This document shows positions 7,805-14,832 of a stretch of DNA of 64,000 nt, one piece after another (the first letter of the stretch is position 1; each line of letters opens with the position of its first letter). Source of the DNA: Alphaproteobacteria bacterium (GTDB lineage Bacteria > Myxococcota_A > UBA796 > GCA-2862545); NCBI GenBank assembly GCA_020632925.1, contig JACKER010000023.1, positions 55,512 to 119,511 on the forward strand. Reading direction: 5' to 3'. The translations under genes and the position numbers were made by a program. The notes under the pieces are model-generated. The model was not told the DNA's origin and did no database searches. It worked only from the letters and a program-made list of their open reading frames with translations.

Positions 7805-8733
7805 GCTGGCGCGACCTGCTCGCCGCCGCCCCCGAGGTGCGCGTGCTGCCCTGGACCGGCGGGCACGCGCTCGCGGACCGCGGTCGGGCGTGGACGATCG
7901 AGGGGGACCTGCCCGAGGAGCACGGCTGGCACGCGTTCGAGCTGCTCGGCGCCCGCCGCGCGCGCTGGAGGGCGGCCGAGATGCCCGACGGCACCTGGGA
8001 GGAGGGCCGGGAGACGGTCCGCGGGTACCTCGTGGGCGATCGGATCGTGCCCGACGACGCCGCGGTGGAGCCCGACCCCGAGCGACTGGTGGCGCAGACG
8101 GTGCCCGTCCACCTGGTCGAGCCCGGCCAGGAGCGCTTCGCGCGCGCCGTCGCCGCCCGCGACGAGGGAGGGCCGTGGATCTGGCTGCGCCCCGAGTTCC
8201 CGCTGGGTCCCGAGCTCGAGGTCACCACGGCCTTCGAGGACCGCGCCCCCGATCTGGCGGGGATCCGCGGCGTGACGCCGGCGCTGCTGCTGGCCTACCG
8301 GTTCGCGGTCGACCAGCGGGACCACGCGGAGGCCCGGCGAGAGGCGGCACGCCGCCGGCGCGAGGCGGAGGAGGCGCGGCGACGGGTGGAGGAGCGGCTC
8401 GGGGACGGACGGGACCGGCGGCGGCTCGCGTCCGTGGACTTCCGCGCGGCGGCGGAGGCGGCGCTGGGGCTGGCGGGTGCGGAGCTGCTCGACGAGCGCG
8501 ACGCCCCCATCTCGGGCGAGAAGATCGTGCGGTGGCGACTGCGCGGGCGGCGCTTCGAGAGCGTCGTGGAGCGGGAGACGCTGCGCATCATCGACGCGGG
8601 GATCTGCCTGCAGGACCACGAGACCGGTGAGCGCGGCGACGGCTCGTTCACGCTGGAGTCGCTGCCCGGCGTGATCGAGGAGGCCGTGCGCGACGGCGTG
8701 CTGGTCGTGTTCCGGCACGTGGAGGGGCGGTGA
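7801..8733 (+). CDS. Uncharacterised 310-aa protein with a single cysteine, in the TROVE-ubiquitin-like operon
   Basis: Starts at the ATG overlapping the TROVE gene stop. No family recognised with confidence. Visible features: an N-terminal region of about 170 residues rich in Trp and acidic residues; a charged coiled-coil-like helix at about 172-205 (repeated Arg/Glu/Ala); and a C-terminal domain at about 210-310. That last domain contains the only cysteine, C269, in the context DAGICLQDHE, followed about 15 residues later by FTLESLPGVI. The spacing of an ICL cysteine before a TL..L helix recalls E2 ubiquitin-conjugating enzymes, and the operon otherwise has E1, ubiquitin-like protein and JAB peptidase but no E2. 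This resemblance is suggestive only: the HPN motif of classical E2s is absent. Confidence 0.75.
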   Translation: MSWRDLLAAAPEVRVLPWTGGHALADRGRAWTIEGDLPEEHGWHAFELLGARRARWRAAEMPDGTWEEGRETVRGYLVGDRIVPDDAAVEPDPERLVAQTVPVHLVEPGQERFARAVAARDEGGPWIWLRPEFPLGPELEVTTAFEDRAPDLAGIRGVTPALLLAYRFAVDQRDHAEARREAARRRREAEEARRRVEERLGDGRDRRRLASVDFRAAAEAALGLAGAELLDERDAPISGEKIVRWRLRGRRFESVVERETLRIIDAGICLQDHETGERGDGSFTLESLPGVIEEAVRDGVLVVFRHVEGR

Positions 8734-9119
8734 TCGAGGCCGCCGTCGTGCTGGGTCCGGACCATCGGCCGCTGCACTGGCACGAGCCGGCCGGCGCCTC
8801 CGCCACCGGGCTCCCGGACAGCCGCGGGCTGTGGGACGTGCTGTGGCAGGCCCGAGCCGAGCTGGTCGGCGTGGCCCACACGCACCCCGGCGCGGGCGAG
8901 CCCGTGCCCTCGACCGAGGACGTGACGACGTTCGCGGCCTGCGAGGCGGCGCTCGGGCGGCGGCTCGAGTGGTGGATCGCGACCGCGGACCAGGTGCGCT
9001 GCTTCCGCCACGCAGGGCCGGGCCGCACCGACTACGCTGCCGAGACCGACGAGATGGACGTGACGAGGACCGCGCACTGGCTCGACGAGCTCCGCGCGCG
9101 CTCCGGGAGGTGGACGTGA
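8730..9119 (+). CDS. JAB/JAMM (MPN+) metallopeptidase, putative ubiquitin-like protein processing enzyme
   Basis: 129 aa from a GTG at 8730 that overlaps the preceding stop. It carries the JAMM zinc motif: H50-T-H52-P53-G54, then S61 and D64 (H-x-H-P ... S-x-x-D), with a candidate upstream catalytic glutamate at residue 3 or 19. JAMM enzymes cleave isopeptide bonds or trim the tail of ubiquitin-like proteins. Here the next gene encodes a small ubiquitin-like protein with two extra residues after a Phe-Gly, the type of tail that would need trimming. Its small size fits stand-alone prokaryotic JAB proteins. Confidence 0.85.
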   Translation: MIEAAVVLGPDHRPLHWHEPAGASATGLPDSRGLWDVLWQARAELVGVAHTHPGAGEPVPSTEDVTTFAACEAALGRRLEWWIATADQVRCFRHAGPGRTDYAAETDEMDVTRTAHWLDELRARSGRWT

Positions 9120-9370
9120 ACGAGGCGAGGCTGAACGTGACCTGGAACGGACAGAACGGCGATCTGGCGGACCTGGTGCCGGCGGACGCGACCGACGCCG
9201 AGGTGCTGGCCTGGGCGACCGAGGCGGTGCGCTCCGGAGCGGTCGGCGGGGTCGCGCCGGACGCGCGCGTGGACCTGACGGGGTTCGTGGTCGACCGGTT
9301 CCCGGCCACCGCCGATCTGCCCTTCCCGCGGCTGTTCGTGCGTCCCAAGACGCCGTTCGGTGCTGCGTGA
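9116..9370 (+). CDS. Ubiquitin-like (beta-grasp) protein with ...PFG-AA tail
   Basis: 84 aa, GTG start at 9116 overlapping the JAB gene stop; this start precedes ATG-less sequence and is the only one that fits the coupling seen throughout the operon. Predicted order is strand (ARLNVTWNG), helix (DAEVLAWATEAVRSG), then strands ending LFVRPKTPFGAA, consistent with a beta-grasp fold. The tail glycine is followed by AA, so removal of two residues would expose a C-terminal Gly for adenylation by the adjacent E1. Identification relies on size, tail and position between JAB and E1 genes; sequence similarity to ubiquitin itself is not visible. Confidence 0.7.
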   Translation: MNEARLNVTWNGQNGDLADLVPADATDAEVLAWATEAVRSGAVGGVAPDARVDLTGFVVDRFPATADLPFPRLFVRPKTPFGAA

Positions 9371-9951
9371 GCGAAGAACGACGGGTCGTGCTGGTCGGCG
9401 CGGGCGCCCTCGGATCGCACGTGCTGATGCTCGGGCGCAACTGGCCCGTCCGCTTCACGATCGTCGACTTCGATCGCGTCGAGCAGAAGAACCTCGCGTC
9501 CCAGCTGCACACGAAGATGGGGCTCGGCCGAAACAAGGCCCAGGCGCTCCAGCAGCTCGTCAACGGCCTGTGGGGCCTGCGCGTGGACGCCGTGCCGCAC
9601 AAGCTCGTCGGCGACAACGCCGAGACGCTGCTCGCGGGCGCGGACCTCGTGTTGGACTGCGTCGACAACGCGCCCACGCGCGCGCTGATCGCCCGGGTGG
9701 TTCGCGAGCGGGGGACGCCCTGCCTGCACGGCGCGATCGCGGCCGACGGCGGCTACGCCCGCGTGATGTGGGACCCCGTGTTCACGCCGGACGAGGCGGC
9801 CGAGGGCGCGGCCACGTGCGAAGGCGGCGAACACCTGCCGTTCGTGGGTCGCGTGGCGGCGCTGGTGGCCTCGTGCGCGCAGGAGTGGCTCACGACCGGT
9901 CACGGCCGGAGCTTCCACATCCACCCGTCCGGGCTGATCCAGGTGGCGTGA
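9367..9951 (+). CDS. ThiF/E1-like ubiquitin-like-protein activating enzyme
   Basis: 194 aa, GTG start overlapping the ubiquitin-like gene. The Rossmann nucleotide loop is VGAGALGSH (about 10-18). The D-x-D-x-V-x-x-x-N-L segment is DFDRVEQKNLASQ (about 34-46). A lysine follows in NKAQAL, and an aspartate in LDCVDNAPTR. A likely thioester cysteine is C151 in TCEGGEHLPF, placed before the helix VGRVAALVAS, as in E1 proteins where the pattern is TC...GV..P..G. The enzyme is a minimal E1 with no extra domain and no CxxC zinc pairs. It would adenylate the tail of the ubiquitin-like protein. Last gene of the operon. Confidence 0.9.
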   Translation: MSEERRVVLVGAGALGSHVLMLGRNWPVRFTIVDFDRVEQKNLASQLHTKMGLGRNKAQALQQLVNGLWGLRVDAVPHKLVGDNAETLLAGADLVLDCVDNAPTRALIARVVRERGTPCLHGAIAADGGYARVMWDPVFTPDEAAEGAATCEGGEHLPFVGRVAALVASCAQEWLTTGHGRSFHIHPSGLIQVA

Positions 9952-9987
9952 CGATCGCGGGCGGTTCCCGGACCTCGCCGTACGCGA

Positions 9988-9993
9988 TAGACT
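9988..9993 (+). promoter_or_regulatory. Candidate -10 element for a leaderless transcript
   Basis: TAGACT followed by CGCCGG and then the ATG at 10000. No Shine-Dalgarno is visible, and the 6-nt spacing would put transcription start at the start codon. The same arrangement (TAATCT, CGCCGC, ATG) occurs before 13000. Confidence 0.4.
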
Positions 9994-9999
9994 CGCCGG

Positions 10000-11325
10000 A
10001 TGACGTCGCTCCTCCTCCTCCTCAGCTGCGAGAGCCCGCCCCCGCCGTGTCGCGCCGAGACACCGGCGTGGGAGGATCTGGACGGCGATGGGTACGGTGG
10101 GCTGTCGCTCGGGAAGGTGTGCGCGCTCGAGGCGGGCCAGGTGGGGCAGCCGCTCGACTGCGACGACGAGGACGCGGCCCGCAACCCGGACGCGAAGGAG
10201 GCCTGCAACGGGCTCGACGACGACTGCGACGGCGAGATCGACCAGGGGCTGAACCTCAAGCAGTTCTGGCAGGACGCGGACGGCGACGGCTTCGGCGGCG
10301 CGTTCTCGAGCGTGCTCGCCTGCGAGAAGCCAGGGGACGACTGGGTCCGCAACGACCTCGACTGCGACGACGAGGACCCCCTCACGAACCCGGACGGCAA
10401 CGAGGTGTGCGGCGGGGGCGACGAGGACTGTGACGGGCTGTACGACGACGACGACGACAGCACGGACCGCTCGACGGCGACCACCTTCTTCCGGGACGCC
10501 GACGACGACGGCTTCGGCAACCGCGAAGAGAGCATCACGCGGTGCCACCTGCGCCCGGGGTTCATCACCAACGACTACGACTGCGACGACGAGGACCCCG
10601 AATTCCACTTCCTCGAGATGTTCACCGACGCCGACAACGACGGGTACGGCGACGCGAACACCCCGACCTACGGCTGCCAGGTGGGCTCGGGCAAGGTCCT
10701 CAACGGCGACGACTGCGACGACAGCGACCCGAACCTGCTCGACGAGCGCGACTGGTTCGTGGACATCGACGGCGACGGCTGGGGCTCGGGCCTGTCGCAG
10801 GGATACGGCTGCACGCCCTTCGGTCCGAACCAGGTCCCGCGGACCGGCGACTGCGACGAGGCCGACGCGTTCGAGAACCCGGGCGTGGCCGAGCGCTGCC
10901 GTGACGGCATCGATCAGAACTGCAACGGCCTGATCGACTGTCAGGACCCGGACTGCGCCTCGCTGTGCATGCCGGCCTGCTCGGACGACCTGCTGGTCGG
11001 CACCGCCCCGTTCAGCGTGAGCGGCAGCACCGTCGGTCAGGGCAACGACATCCCGGAGTGCACCGGCGCCTCGGCCAACGACTACGTCTACTGGTTCGTC
11101 CCCGATCAGTCCGGGACGTACATCTTCGACACGCAGGGCTCGAACTACGACACCGCGCTGCTGCTGAAGACGAACTGCAACGCCGGCTACGTGGGCTGCA
11201 ACGACGACTATTACGGCCTGCAGTCCCGCCTCGTGTACAACCTGACGGCCGGGGTCGGCATCCTGGTGGTGGTCGACGGCTACTCCATCAACCAGGGCAG
11301 CTACATCCTCAACGTCCACTTCTGA
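10000..11325 (+). CDS. MopE-like metal-binding repeat protein, probable surface lipoprotein
   Basis: 441 aa. The N-terminus MTSLLLLLSCESPPPPC has a lipobox-like LLSC, so lipidation at C10 is likely. About residues 20-310 hold repeated D-C-D-D-x-D and C-x-G-x-D-D-x-C-D-G blocks typical of the putative metal-binding MopE family (for example NGLDDDCDGEIDQG), alternating with D-x-D-G-D-G calcium loops. About 320-441 is a beta-rich C-terminal domain (CSDDLLVGTAPFSVSG ... QGSYILNVHF) resembling PPC-type pre-peptidase domains. Expected at the outer membrane or cell surface. Monocistronic, with an unusual absence of a ribosome binding site. Confidence 0.85.
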   Translation: MTSLLLLLSCESPPPPCRAETPAWEDLDGDGYGGLSLGKVCALEAGQVGQPLDCDDEDAARNPDAKEACNGLDDDCDGEIDQGLNLKQFWQDADGDGFGGAFSSVLACEKPGDDWVRNDLDCDDEDPLTNPDGNEVCGGGDEDCDGLYDDDDDSTDRSTATTFFRDADDDGFGNREESITRCHLRPGFITNDYDCDDEDPEFHFLEMFTDADNDGYGDANTPTYGCQVGSGKVLNGDDCDDSDPNLLDERDWFVDIDGDGWGSGLSQGYGCTPFGPNQVPRTGDCDEADAFENPGVAERCRDGIDQNCNGLIDCQDPDCASLCMPACSDDLLVGTAPFSVSGSTVGQGNDIPECTGASANDYVYWFVPDQSGTYIFDTQGSNYDTALLLKTNCNAGYVGCNDDYYGLQSRLVYNLTAGVGILVVVDGYSINQGSYILNVHF

Positions 11326-11361
11326 CCGGTTCGCGAGCCTTCCGCCGGATAACAGGGCGGC

Positions 11362-12960
11362 GTGTGGTCGCTGCTGCCGTGGATGCTCCTGCTGCTCACC
11401 CTCGGGGTCGGGGGCTGGTGGGTGCGCGCGCGGGACCGTCGGGCCCGGGAGCGTCAGGACGAGAGCGAGCGCGACCTGCGCGAGGCCATGCAGGCCGCCG
11501 ACCAGCTCGCGCGCGAGAAGTCCGAGCTCCTCGCCACGGTGAGCCACGAGATCCGCAACCCGCTCAACGGCGTCATCGGGATGTCCGAGCTGCTCCTCGA
11601 GACGCCACTCGACGACGAGCAGCAGCACTACGCGGGTGCGGTCCGCAAGTCCGCGCGGATGCTGCTGGACCTGCTCAACGACGTGCTCGACTACTCCAGG
11701 GCCGAGGCGGGCGCCGTCGAGTTCGAGGCCGAGCCCACCGACGTGCGCGACCTGGCGGCGACCTCGGTGGCGGTGTTCGCGGAACCTGCCCGCCGCAAGC
11801 GCCTGGACCTGGCGGCGGTCGTCGACCCCTCGGTGCCCGACCGGCCGCACCTCGACCCGCTCCGCGTGCGACAGATCCTCGTGAACCTCGTCGGGAACGC
11901 CGTGAAGTTCACGGACAGCGGCGAGGTGGTGCTCGAGATCGGGTGGAGCGGCGCGACGGCGCAGCGGCTGACGGCGCGGGTCCGGGACACGGGCATCGGG
12001 ATCGCACCCGACCAGATGATGCGGCTCTTCCAGCCCTACCAGCAGGCGCGGGCCTCGGTCGCCAGGGTCCACGGGGGCACGGGCCTCGGGCTCGCCATCG
12101 CGCGCCGCCTCTCGGAAGGGATGGGCGGGACGCTGACGGCGCACAGCCAGGCGGGCCAGGGGACGGAGTTCGTGCTCGAGCTGCCGATCCACGGCGTCGA
12201 TCGGACCGACGTGGCGGCCCGCACCGCCCTCGCGGGTCGGACGGTGTTGGTGGTGGACGGCGGCGCCGCGACACGGGCCTCGGTCCGGTGCGCGCTCGAG
12301 TCGCTCGGTGCGCACGCCGAGCTCGCCGCGGACGTGGAGGAGGGGCGGACGGTCGCGCGGAGGACCCGCCCCGACGCGATCCTGGTGGACGCCGACCTGC
12401 CCGATGCCGCGGCGCTGGTGGGCGAGCGGCCGGTGCTGCTGCTCGCGGGCCTCGGGGCGGTGGACACCCAGCAAGCGCGCGCGAAGGGCTTCGCCGGCGT
12501 GATCGGCAAGCCCGTCGCCCCCGACGAGCTCCGCCGCGTGCTCACCCCCCGCCTCGCGGAGGCCCCGGCCGTCCTGGAGCGTGCGCTGCGGCCGGTCGTC
12601 GTGCTGGTGGTCGACGGAAACCCCGTCAACCAGGTCGTCCTGGTGACCACGCTGCGCGCGATGGGGTGCACGGTGGACGTGACCGAGACCATGGACGAGG
12701 CGGAGGTCGCGATGCGCCAGCGTGCGTACGACCTGGTGCTCGCCGGCACGCGCGTTCCCGGCGGCGACACGACCCTGCGCGTGTCGGGCGACACCCACCC
12801 CGACGCCGCGCGGCCCCCGATCATCGCGTTCACCCGCGGCGAGCGGAGCGAGTGGACCGAGGTCGGCGTGGACGCCCGCGTGCAGTGGCCCCCGCGACCG
12901 GGGGAGCTCGCGACCACGATGCGCGAGTGGGTGCCCGACGCGTTCGGGACCGAGGGCTGA
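11362..12960 (+). CDS. Hybrid sensor histidine kinase with two degenerate receiver domains
   Basis: 532 aa, GTG start. One membrane helix (residues 3-20) is followed by a short linker and no sensor domain. Dimerisation/phosphoacceptor box SHEIRNPLNG has H62; N-box NLVGNAVKFT, G1 DTGIGIAPD and G2 GGTGLGLAI are all intact, so kinase activity is expected. The first receiver (about 290-405) keeps an Asp in LVDADLPD but has GG where the acidic pocket pair should be (VVDGGAAT). The second receiver (about 415-525) has LVLAGTRVPG, lacking the phosphoacceptor Asp altogether. Such pseudo-receivers usually act as interaction or regulatory modules. No response regulator gene is adjacent. Confidence 0.88.
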   Translation: MWSLLPWMLLLLTLGVGGWWVRARDRRARERQDESERDLREAMQAADQLAREKSELLATVSHEIRNPLNGVIGMSELLLETPLDDEQQHYAGAVRKSARMLLDLLNDVLDYSRAEAGAVEFEAEPTDVRDLAATSVAVFAEPARRKRLDLAAVVDPSVPDRPHLDPLRVRQILVNLVGNAVKFTDSGEVVLEIGWSGATAQRLTARVRDTGIGIAPDQMMRLFQPYQQARASVARVHGGTGLGLAIARRLSEGMGGTLTAHSQAGQGTEFVLELPIHGVDRTDVAARTALAGRTVLVVDGGAATRASVRCALESLGAHAELAADVEEGRTVARRTRPDAILVDADLPDAAALVGERPVLLLAGLGAVDTQQARAKGFAGVIGKPVAPDELRRVLTPRLAEAPAVLERALRPVVVLVVDGNPVNQVVLVTTLRAMGCTVDVTETMDEAEVAMRQRAYDLVLAGTRVPGGDTTLRVSGDTHPDAARPPIIAFTRGERSEWTEVGVDARVQWPPRPGELATTMREWVPDAFGTEG

Positions 12961-12987
12961 GCCGAGGGGTCCGCGCCGCGCCGATGG

Positions 12988-12993
12988 TAATCT
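12988..12993 (+). promoter_or_regulatory. Candidate -10 element for a leaderless transcript
   Basis: TAATCT, then CGCCGC, then the ATG at 13000. No Shine-Dalgarno is present. Sequence and spacing parallel the element at 9988. Confidence 0.4.
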
Positions 12994-12999
12994 CGCCGC

Positions 13000-14832
13000 A
13001 TGTGGTTCCTCCTCCCCGTCACCTCGAGCGCGGCGACCCTCACGGTGCCCGGGGACTTCCCGAACGTCCGCGCAGCGGTGAGCGCCGCCTACGACGGTGA
13101 CGTGATCGAGGTCTCCACGGGGACCTGGGACGGTCCGCTGCTGGTCGACAAGGACCTGACGCTGCGCGCGGTGGACGGACCGGGGACGGCGGTGCTGACC
13201 GCGAGCGCGCTGCCGTTCGGCTTCGCCATCCTCAACGTGACGGGCTGGGCGACGGTGACGCTCGACGGCATCTGGTTCGACGGCCAGGGGGAGCACCGCG
13301 CGCTCTACGTCGCCAGCGCCGACGTCGTCGCGATCGACCTGTCCCTGGTGGATCCCATGGACGGCGCGTGGAACGACTCGGGCGGCGCGGTCGTGACCGA
13401 CTACGGCGCGTCCCTCGAGCTCGTGGATCCCGTCTTCACCGAGCGGGCCGAGGGGGTCGACGACGGCGGCTACCTGATGGCCTGGGACTCCTACGTGACG
13501 ATCCGAGGCGGCTTGTTCGAGGGCGGCCTGGCCTGGTCGGGGGCGGGCGGAGCGGTGACCGTCGTGGGCTCGTCGCTCGTGATCGAGGACACGACGTTCC
13601 GCGGCAACGCGGCGGCCAGCGACGGGGGCGGGCTGACCGCGTGGTGGTCGGAGGTGACGCTGACCGACGTGGTCTTCGAGGGCAACGAGGCCGGGCTCGA
13701 CCCCTACGACGCCTACGACGGCGTGGGTGGAGGGACGTACCTGTACGACTGCGACGGCGCGGTGCTCGAGCGCCTGCGCTTCGACGGGAACGTGGCGCGC
13801 GCGGGCGGCGGAGCGTTCCTCGACGACACCGACGACCTGCTGGTCACGGCGTCGGACTTCGTGGACAACGCCGCCCCCGACATCGCGGGTGGGCTCGGCA
13901 TCTACTACTCGGCCTGGATCGACCTCGAGGGGCTCCGGTTCGAGGGGAACGACGCCTGGATGGGTGGCGGGCTGTGGTTCGAGGACGGGTACGACCTGTC
14001 GGTGACCGGCGCGCTGTTCTGCGCGAACACCGCCGACTACGGGGGTGGCGCCGCCATCGGGTACCTCGACGGCGCGTCGATCGAGAACAGCGTGTTCAGC
14101 GCCAACGAGGTCTATGGGTCCGGCGCGGCGCTCGACGCCTACTGGTACGCCGACGTGGCACTGCACGACGCGCACCTGCTGGGCAACGTCGGGGCGGCCC
14201 TGCTCGCGGACGGCGCGGACATCGACCTGCGCAACTCGCTGGTGGCCTGGACGGCCGGGCCCGCGTTCGACGAGTACTACGGCAACATCCGCGAGGACCA
14301 CGACGCCTGGTGGGGCAATGCGGAGGACCCGGGCGGCTTGACGAGCCCCGTGCGCGCCGACCCGATGCTGCGCGGGTGGAGCGAAGCCGATCCGTGCCGT
14401 GGGGACTTCCGCCCCGACGAGGCCAGCCCGCTGATCGACGCGGGCTTCGGCGTGGACGGCGACGGGTCGACCGCGGACATCGGCGCCTACGGAGGCCCGG
14501 GGTGGGACGCCATCGACTTCGATCGGGACGGCGTCCCCGGCAGGCTCGACTGCGCCGACTTCGACCCTGGGAGCAGCGATTGCGACCCGCCGCCCGACAC
14601 CGGCGACACGGGGCTGCCGCCGACGGACACCGGCGCGGTGGACCACACCGGCGAGCCCCCGACCACCGACGGCGACACCGACGACACCGGCGTGATCCTC
14701 ACGAAGGACGTGGCCCCCAGGGGGCTCCCGCCGGTCTTCTTCTGCGCGACCGGCCCCTCTGGCGGTTCGCTCGGCGCGTTGCTGCTCACCCTCGCAGCCT
14801 GGCTCCCGCGGCGACGTCAGCGGAACAGGTAG
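13000..14832 (+). CDS. Right-handed beta-helix surface protein with MYXO-CTERM-like tail
   Basis: 610 aa. Export signal is weak (MWFLLPVTSSAA). From about residue 20 the protein has the start typical of parallel beta-helix proteins (TVPGDFPNVRAAVSAAYDGDVIEV), then many short turns such as GGG-x-x ... L-x-x-x-x-F-x-G-N. A Thr/Asp/Pro-rich spacer (about 525-570) leads to a C-terminal sorting tail: a cysteine in FFCATGPSGG, a short hydrophobic helix LGALLLTLAAWL and the basic end PRRRQRNR. This is the arrangement of MYXO-CTERM signals that anchor proteins at the myxobacterial surface. The gene overlaps the convergent peptidase gene by 16 bp. Confidence 0.85.
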   Translation: MWFLLPVTSSAATLTVPGDFPNVRAAVSAAYDGDVIEVSTGTWDGPLLVDKDLTLRAVDGPGTAVLTASALPFGFAILNVTGWATVTLDGIWFDGQGEHRALYVASADVVAIDLSLVDPMDGAWNDSGGAVVTDYGASLELVDPVFTERAEGVDDGGYLMAWDSYVTIRGGLFEGGLAWSGAGGAVTVVGSSLVIEDTTFRGNAAASDGGGLTAWWSEVTLTDVVFEGNEAGLDPYDAYDGVGGGTYLYDCDGAVLERLRFDGNVARAGGGAFLDDTDDLLVTASDFVDNAAPDIAGGLGIYYSAWIDLEGLRFEGNDAWMGGGLWFEDGYDLSVTGALFCANTADYGGGAAIGYLDGASIENSVFSANEVYGSGAALDAYWYADVALHDAHLLGNVGAALLADGADIDLRNSLVAWTAGPAFDEYYGNIREDHDAWWGNAEDPGGLTSPVRADPMLRGWSEADPCRGDFRPDEASPLIDAGFGVDGDGSTADIGAYGGPGWDAIDFDRDGVPGRLDCADFDPGSSDCDPPPDTGDTGLPPTDTGAVDHTGEPPTTDGDTDDTGVILTKDVAPRGLPPVFFCATGPSGGSLGALLLTLAAWLPRRRQRNR

